From assembly GCA_963662175.1 (NCBI GenBank), contig OY759218.1:16892480-16956479 (forward strand): DNA of 64,000 nt. Reading direction: 5' to 3'. Below, one piece after another: positions 57,547 to 64,000 of this stretch. A model generated the notes under the pieces. That model saw only the letters and a program-made list of their open reading frames with translations, was not told where the DNA came from and ran no database searches. Numbering within the stretch: the first letter of the stretch is position 1; every line of letters begins with the position of its first letter. The position numbers were made by a program, and so were the translations under genes. This stretch comes from Aradus depressus. Its lineage: Eukaryota; Arthropoda; Insecta; Hemiptera; Aradidae.

Positions 57547-58225
57547 TGATATGGTTTTATAGTAAATAGTGTGAAGTACGCTCTTAACAGTTTCCGGTAA
57601 GATATCCCATTGTATTTGTTTTGTAATATCCTGTGCAAATAGAGATAAATCGTCAACTCTCATAAAAATGTATTGTTTTCGCAATATTTAATTCCTGTAT
57701 AGTCGTTTCCTGCTAGGGTTTGCAATCCCAAAATATCGAAACCCAAAATCCCGGTCAAATTTTAGTTCCGAAAGTACCAGCAATATTACTAAAGAATGTT
57801 TCGTGTTTCCAATGGAAATCCCGGCGTTTTCTAATTCTTCATTATTTCGAAAAAAAAGTATAAATGAAAATGTTCTATTTATCTAGATCTGTTAAAATAA
57901 TAAATTTGCTTATATAAAATACAAATGTTTCATACGAGAATTTCGAAAAAAAAAAAAAAAAATACTGGCAGAAAACGAACGAAATTGTGGAAGTCTTTCT
58001 TTCAACTCGTTAACTTTGTTGGTTTTTTTTTAAATTGCTATTTTTGTACCACTTGTATTAACTTTTTTTTTTTTTAATTGCATATTCCACTTTTTTTATA
58101 AAATCATTTGAAAAATGCATGTGTATTTAACATATTTCACGTTATTAGATACCCCAATCACATATATGTACCTTATACTTGTTTATTCATCTATATTAAT
58201 GGAAAAATTGTTTAAGTAATATTTT
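57547..58225. other. Unassigned AT-rich intronic sequence
   Basis: No gene recognised. Confidence 0.4.
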
Positions 58226-58252
58226 TACTTCCCCAGCTAGACAGGAATTTTA

Positions 58253-58563
58253 GGGCGCCGGTAGCTCAGTGGTATGCGTGCTTGTCTTCTGAGCTCAAGA
58301 TCGTGGGTTCGAAACCCGACCGAGGCCCTTAGTTTATTTTATCTAGGAGGTAAAATAAACTTAAGCACGCAGTCCTTCGGATGGCACGTTAAGCGATGGT
58401 CCTGAGTCTGTACGATGTCAGGTACTCGTTAAAGACCTTAGGTGAATAAAAATTTAGGACTCCCACAGTAGAGTCGGGCTCATGTCCACCAGAGTGACGA
58501 TGGAGCGCTCTGATATGACCTCGTAGTTAAAGCCCGGGCATGAGTCATAAAACCTAACCTAAC
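58253..58563 (+). mobile_element. tRNA-derived SINE, complete, with target duplication
   Basis: Perfect 16-base target duplication CTAGACAGGAATTTTA at 58237-58252 and 58564-58579. The head is gggcgccggtagctcagtgg, the B-box-like segment gggttcgaaacccg, and the 3-prime end aaaacctaacctaacc repeats AACCT. This copy defines the SINE as about 311 bases. Confidence 0.97.
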
Positions 58564-58876
58564 CTAGACAGGAATTTTATGTTTTCCAACCTTCCGATTT
58601 CAAAAATGAAACAAAAGCCTTTCTGTCTGTATCTCTGTACACGATAATTCCCGATAGAATGAATATATTGATGCGACCATTAAATGTTTATCCAGACTCC
58701 CATAAGGACGACATCTATTGTTTTGCAGTCACATCGGCTAATGTAAAGGGGGGAGGGAGGATTAGGGGATGCTCAAAACATAAAATGTCAATATCTGCCG
58801 AAGTAATGTAGTATTGACAGGAAATTGTAGATCCAAAACCCCATTAGGACGACACATATCTTCAGAGGAATCGGAG

Positions 58877-58988
58877 TAGTGATGAGCAAGATCAAGACCA
58901 TAGCAGTCTTGGTCTTGAACATTGGTTCTTGGTCTTGGTCTTGCACATTTTGCAAATCCAAGACCAAGACTGATTTTGCTCATCACTA
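58877..58988. mobile_element. Very small hAT-type element, 112 bases
   Basis: Termini TAGTGATGAGCAA and inverted TTGCTCATCACTA. Target duplication AATCGGAG / GATCGGAG (7 of 8) at 58869-58876 and 58989-58996. The interior is repeats of aagaccaagac and gtcttggtcttg. Confidence 0.85.
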
Positions 58989-59289
58989 GATCGGAGGAGG
59001 GGGCTCAACTCAAGAAAGCCAATTACTGTTGATGTACGAATGTATCAACACGAAATTTAGTATGATGCTTCAGAAGACACTGAGTAAAACGTGTATTGAT
59101 TTTCAACCAAATTGGTAAATTGGTTTTAGAGAAAGAGCGAAAATTTAGTTGATTATTTTGCGCTGGAGAAGTACATTGCTGGTAACTCACTGACGACTAT
59201 TTTTATAATACAGTTGCAGTTTAAGTAAATTTTTGTTTGAAACTGGTCTCGGATTCTTCGTCGGTTTGCCCGATCCCTAGTTCCTACCA

Positions 59290-59720
59290 TTGCCCGCGCT
59301 GCCTCCCTGCCATCCTGTCTTCCTGCCTCCTTGTATCCCTGTCTTTTTGCCTCCCTGTCTTTCTGCCTCCTTGTCTCCCTGCCTCCAGGTCTTTCTGCAT
59401 CTCTCCTCCGGTGGAGGCGACGACACCATCGCCGAATCGTCGGGGAAAAGGGAGGCCTAACTTTCTGCATCTCTGTCTTTCTGTCTCCCTGCCACCTTTC
59501 CTCCCTGTCTCCCTGCCTCTCTATCTCCCTGTCTTCCTGCGTCCTTGCCACTCTGCCTCCCTGTCCTGCTGCCTCCCTGCCTTTCTGCCACCTTTCCTCC
59601 CTGCCTCCCCATTTCCCCGCCTCTCTATCTCCCTGTCTTCTTGCTTCCTTGTCTCCCTGCCTCCCTGTTTCCCCGCTTCCCTGTCTCCTTTTTGCCCCAC
59701 CTCCCTGACTCTGACATCCC
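59290..59720. repeat. CT-rich tract of ctccctgcc/ctccctgtct units
   Basis: Imperfect 8-9-base units on one strand, interrupted at about 59404-59460 by a non-repetitive island (ggtggaggcgacgacaccatc). Long overlapping open frames of Ser/Leu/Pro/Cys arise from the repeat and are not genes. Confidence 0.93.
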
Positions 59721-59997
59721 TGAAATATCGCCTCCCTCCCCTTCCTCCGCCACCACTCCTATCCCTTTCTTCTTCTATTTTTTCCTTCTGCCCTCTGTCT
59801 TCTTCTCCTTTATTTTTTATATTTTTTTCCCTCCCCTCTTATTTTTATTTTGAGTCAGGTTTCTTTCTACGGACCGGTTGGAGATTTGAAGTAATCTGTA
59901 TCTCGATATAATTATGTTTCTCCTCTCTGCCTTTCTTCCATTCCTTTCTTCCCCCTTACATCCATGAATGGTTTATTTATTATTTGTTTTTTTTTTA

Positions 59998-59998
<1 letters not shown>

Positions 59999-60050
<52 letters not shown>
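59999..60050. repeat. (TA)n microsatellite
   Basis: About 26 uninterrupted TA units. Confidence 0.96.
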
Positions 60051-60053
<3 letters not shown>

Positions 60054-60394
60054 TATTTAATCTTTTTTCTTCTTCCACTCTGACACAATCTTGGTTCTTA
60101 TTAGAATTGATTTATAAAAGTTCTGATGTGGCCAACACATAATTTTATTACATTTAACTGTCAATAACGAATAATTTTTAGTATTTATTCTACAATAAAG
60201 TAAATAGATTTGCTGTCACCAAAAATTAGAAAAAATAATAAAAATAGTTATGGAAAAAAATAAAGTAAAAAAGATGAAATAGCAAAATTCATAGCAAATA
60301 ATAAAATTAATAATAAAGAGAAAGAAAAAAATATCCACATTTTTATAATAATAATTTTTCAAATAATTGTCATTTACCAAATTAATTCGATGTT

Positions 60395-60461
60395 TACACC
60401 GAAATGTCGTGTTGTTCCGAACCCTTGAATCCAAAAATGACAAAAAAAAAAACAATGTTCA

Positions 60462-60496
<35 letters not shown>

Positions 60497-60850
60497 TAAC
60501 TACCGATAATATAGTAGACCGACAAGAAATTATCTAAAAGTTTCCATAATCTCTTAAAGACTACAACCTATTGATTTTCAGCCAAATCGGCCGAATGAAA
60601 AGGGATTAGTATGCATGATAAGAAATTTTATTTGTTGATTTAGAAGTGCTTCTGTAAATTTTCAGCCAAATCTCTCCCCCTTAGATATTTGATTAAAAAC
60701 AATTCGAGCTGGGAAGTACATTGCCTGTGATTCACCGACACCAATCGATTTTCTATCAAATCGATAAATCGGTTCCAGAGGGAGAGCAAACACTTAGTGG
60801 ATTGATTCACACTGAGGAAGGACATTGCTGGCGTTTCAACGACAAATTTT
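60395..60850 (+). repeat. Family A repeat with (GT)n expansion
   Basis: gtcgtgttgttccgaacccttgaatccaaaaatgac at the start. The ctgtgtgtgtctgtg landmark of other copies is here expanded to (GT)15 at 60464-60493. It ends gggaagtacattgcctgtgattcaccgac with a second degraded end at about 60840. Confidence 0.78.
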
Positions 60851-61440
60851 TAAATTATGTAGGTAGAAGATGGTTATTAACTACTCTATTTCCAATTGTT
60901 TGTATCATTAATAAGTCAGCCATGATAAACCCCTTTAATTTTTTTTATAAATATGATTTTTATTATACGTATATCTCTCAATAAAAAGTTTAAGTGTCAG
61001 TTAATCAGGGCTGTCAGGCCTAATCCTACTGTAATTTTTTGTAGCGTTATCAGCTATCGATTCTTTTTTGTAAGACTGATATGAGCTGTCTGAAAAACAA
61101 TTTTAACTTTTGAATTATGTTCCCTGTAGATTGTTGTATTATTGTTTAGTTGGAGTGATTATGGCTTTTAATATTTTGTAGATATTTACATGTTTTTAAA
61201 TACCATAAAATGTTGAGGTTTACGTCGCGCTAGTGAGTTCCTCTTTTTCCGAAGGATCATGTGTTAGTTTCGTCTCAATGTACCGTATTGTCACAGGCAA
61301 GCGAATCTTCATCGAGCGAGGAGTCGTTTAAATTTCTTATGCGTCGCTTGCAGGACCTTTAAGATGTAGTATTATTCCCTTTTTCTTAATCAAGCTACTA
61401 AATTCTTCTTATGTGGTATCCTGGTGTGAAATAATATGTG
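60851..61440. other. Unassigned intronic sequence
   Basis: No gene recognised. Confidence 0.4.
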
Positions 61441-62587
61441 AAATCCTGGGTATTTGCCTAGTCCTGTCTCTTTCTTCGCATCTGTCGTATATTTTGTACC
61501 CATCTATAACTTGCAGGGCACTTGCTTACTTTCAGACAGTCTACGGTTGAGGAGCGTTGTGTTGTGGAATGCATGTGAATACCAGGATTAGTAAGGTCTC
61601 ATTGAATAACTCTGTATGTCGCTAAAGATGCGAAATCCCGTCCATGTACCCTGGGTACCTAGTCTTGTTGCCTCTTTTTTCGCATCTGTCCTATATTTTG
61701 TACCCATCTATAACTTGCAGGGCACTTGCTTACTTTCAGACAGTCTATGGTTGAGGAGCGATGTGTTGTGGAATGCATGTGAATACCAGGATTAGTAAGG
61801 TCTCATTGAATAACTCTTTATGTCGCTAAAGATGCGAAATCCCGTCCATGTACCCTGGGTACCTAGTCTTGTTGTATCTTTCTTCGCATCTGTAGTATAT
61901 TTTGTAGCCATCTATAACTTGCAGGGCACTTGCTTACTTTCAAACAGTCTATGGTTGAGGAGCGATGTGTTGTGGAATGCATGTGAATACCAGGATTATT
62001 AAGGTCCCTTTGAATAACTCTGTATGTCGCTAAAGATGCGAAATCCCGTCCATGTACCCTGGGTACCTAGTCTTGTTGTATCTTTCTTCGCATCTGTAGT
62101 ATATTTTGTAGCCATTTATAACTTGCAGGGCACTTGCTTACTTTCAAACAGTCTATAGTTGAGGAGCGATGTGTTGTGGAATGCATGTGAATACCAGGAT
62201 TATTAAGGTCCCTTTGAATAACTCTGTATGTCGCTAAAGATGCGAAATCCCGTCCATATATCCTGGGTACCTAGTCTTGTTGTCTCTTTCTTCGTATCTG
62301 TAGTATATTTTGTAGCCATCTATAACTTGCAGGGCACTTGCTTACTTTCAGACAGTCTACGGTTGAGGAGCGTTGTGTTGTGGAATGTGCGTGGGTCCTA
62401 GGATTAGTAAGGTCCCGTTGAATAACTCTGTATTTCGCTAAAGAAGTGAAATCCCGTCCATGTACCCTGGGTACCTAGTCTTGTCTTTTTCTTCGCATCT
62501 ATAACTTGCAGGGCATTTGCTTACTTTCAGACAGTCTACGGTTGAGGAACGTTGTGTTGTGGAATGCGCGTGGGTCCTAGGATTAGG
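61441..62587. repeat. Tandem array, 204-base unit, about 5.6 copies
   Basis: agggcacttgcttac occurs at 61515, 61719, 61923, 62127 and 62331, exactly 204 apart, and at 62510 (179, a 25-base deletion). Units share gtaccctgggtacctagtc and gtcgctaaagatgcgaaatcc. Neighbouring units are more alike than distant ones. Confidence 0.97.
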
Positions 62588-62857
62588 TCCGATTCAGTGC
62601 CCCCGACGAGCTGATCCATTGTGTTGCAAAGGGAGCCAGGTGTCCTTAGGTTCCCTATGTAAATGAGACGGTTCTCCAAATGAAAATTGTGGATTGGGAA
62701 TGTCTGGAGGCCTCCTCACACAGAGCCCTTGATTTATGACTGCCCTCTCTCTTTCTCCCCTATCCATCTTTTATTCTTCTTCCTTTTCTATCTGCCTTTC
62801 TCCTAACTTTATGTTCCCTAGTCTCCAGGGGACTCGAGGAGCTTTAAGTCTTTTAAT
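62588..62857. other. Unassigned, flank of tandem array
   Basis: No gene recognised. Confidence 0.4.
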
Positions 62858-63175
62858 TTTTACATCCGCAGCTCTAGGTAGTATATAGAAGTTATGTAAT
62901 CTGACAGAAATTCGAAGTTGAGTTTTCATCGGAATGTCATGTTTCATGTCATGAACTAAAAATTTTTTTCAAAAAATAGTTGTCGGTGGTTGGATCATCA
63001 GCAATCTATATATAGATTCGACACGACGTTTGACAAAAGGATTGAGAAGTCTCTGTGTAAGACAACAACTGATTTTCAATCAGATTGAGAGTTTAGAGGT
63101 AGAGTGAAAATTCGTTTGATTACCAATAATTGGAGCTAGGAACGTACATTACTGGTGATTTACTCACGACTATGT
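62858..63175 (+). repeat. Family A repeat, short copy
   Basis: tacatccgcagctctaggtagtatatagaagttatgtaatc to gctaggaacgtacattactggtgatttactcacgac. Confidence 0.75.
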
Positions 63176-64000
63176 TACTAGTTACTAGGGACTCCGTTCC
63201 TGTTGGTTTGTCTCAACGCATGGCTCACTGCTCGGGGGCCATTAAATTAGACTGCCCACTGGAGACAGTTAAAGGCCCGTAATCAGAATCTGACTACCCA
63301 AATTATTAGTTTTTAATTCTGAAAAGTGCATTGGGTTAAGAATTTAGTGGGAACAATTAATATTGTTGAGATAAAATTATTTATATTGCCAGATGGTGAA
63401 AAATCGCAGAAAACGCAGGTAGTCATTTAGCAGATAACTTCTCCCTGAAGGTAATATATTGTATGTTCTGGTATGTTGAATAACTTCGTCATAATCCTTT
63501 ACACAAAATTAGAACCCTGGCTCTATTGTTCCTAGGATTTCTTCAGTGAACCTCTTTAACGAAGAATGTCAAATGCGCATATCTCTACGTGTGGTGATTA
63601 GGTTGGCAGTACGCCAGGCCTCAATCAAAAGATAGATCCTTTTCATCTTCTTTGTAATTCCTTTCATGTGAGGGTCTAAAGAAAATCTGCAGGTTGGCTT
63701 TAAACAGCCGCCATCATCACAGTAATTTATTTGCATTAAAAAATAAATGTTAATATTTTGTAACCTTAATATTCGAACATACTATTTTTCCTTTCATATT
63801 TGATTTATTTTATTGAGTTTTGATTCAGATTTGTTTATTTGCATTCAAATAACCAATTTTTGTCGTTTTGTGTTTAAAAGTAGTTTTCTTTAGGTCTTTC
63901 AGTTATTTTAATGTTGTTATTCATCTGGAAGTGTTAGAAAGTAATCAAAAGATTAGAGACCTTCCAGAAATTTCGAGTTCAGTTGAAAATTTGACCACTG
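63176..64000. other. Unassigned intronic sequence
   Basis: No hth exon or clear repeat recognised up to the window edge. Confidence 0.45.

Larger units (their letters stand above)
58226..59200 (+). repeat. Family A copy carrying two nested insertions
   Basis: Starts acttccccagctagac (58228), resumes after the SINE at 58580, and ends gcgctggagaagtacattgctggtaactcactgacgac. A SINE occupies 58253-58563 and a hAT-type element 58877-58988. Confidence 0.88.

Noticed and set aside
58253..58330. A genuine tRNA gene (A and B boxes present)
   Set aside because: The same head occurs repeatedly joined to the same 240-base body with a target duplication; the cloverleaf is not complete. It is a SINE.
59237..59911. 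224-codon open frame (and overlapping 125- and 102-codon frames)
   Set aside because: They arise from the CT-rich repeat tract; residues are almost only S, L, P, C and F, and several frames are open at once.

Overview
The window is eukaryotic and most likely insect. It is AT-rich and almost entirely intronic: about 63.6 of 64 kb is non-coding. The only confident cellular coding sequence is two plus-strand exons of homothorax (hth), the insect Meis/Prep-class TALE homeobox gene. Exon one (33344-33540) carries the N-terminal YEEGLHGYMEG...KRDKDSIY segment. Exon two (52528-52669) carries the start of the Meis/PKNOX N-terminal domain, [20 protein letters not shown]...FSKQ. They join in frame (split Gly codon, phase 2) over an 18,987-base intron. 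The start codon, the rest of the domain and the homeodomain lie outside the window, so the flanking sequence is at least 33.3 kb of upstream and 11.3 kb of downstream intron. A hemipteran or other large-genome hemimetabolous insect fits, but I cannot prove the order.

The introns are layers of nested transposable elements. The commonest, called family A here, has hairpin ends (ACTTCCCC...GGGGAAGT at one, CGGTGAATCACCG at the other), internal modules of roughly 140 bases, and over 25 complete or partial copies on both strands, roughly 12 kb in all. Families B and C have the same modular style. A tRNA-derived SINE of about 310-340 bases occurs about eight times. I also resolve four hAT-type miniature elements with 8-base target duplications, a pogo-like 2.7-kb element with TA duplications and unknown reading frames, a Transib-like foldback element whose ends read CACAGTG next to CGGCG, two other inverted-repeat elements, and two LINE 3-prime relics. 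Long tandem arrays (204-, 107-, 39- and 25-base units) and microsatellites complete the picture.

The most interesting system is a set of foldback elements with long inverted arms, 12-14-base target duplications and an unpaired extension of about 37-42 bases at one end only. Near the inner end of each arm lies a conserved CTGANGA - short helix - GAAA motif. This layout recalls Penelope-like retroelements carrying hammerhead-ribozyme motifs. The motif recurs at about ten places, with helix sequences that differ between subfamilies yet still pair.

Layout: 1-33343 upstream intron (PLE-like elements at 2.0, 5.6-6.8, 13.3, 20, 25.2 and 32.6 kb; hAT at 14.2, 18.8 and 27.4 kb); 33344-33540 exon; 33541-52527 intron (LINE relic 40.2 kb, Transib-like 42.3 kb, pogo-like 43.8-46.5 kb); 52528-52669 exon; 52670-64000 intron (foldback 54.8 kb, inverted-repeat element 56.7 kb, SINE 58.3 kb, CT-rich tract 59.3 kb, 204-base array 61.4-62.6 kb).
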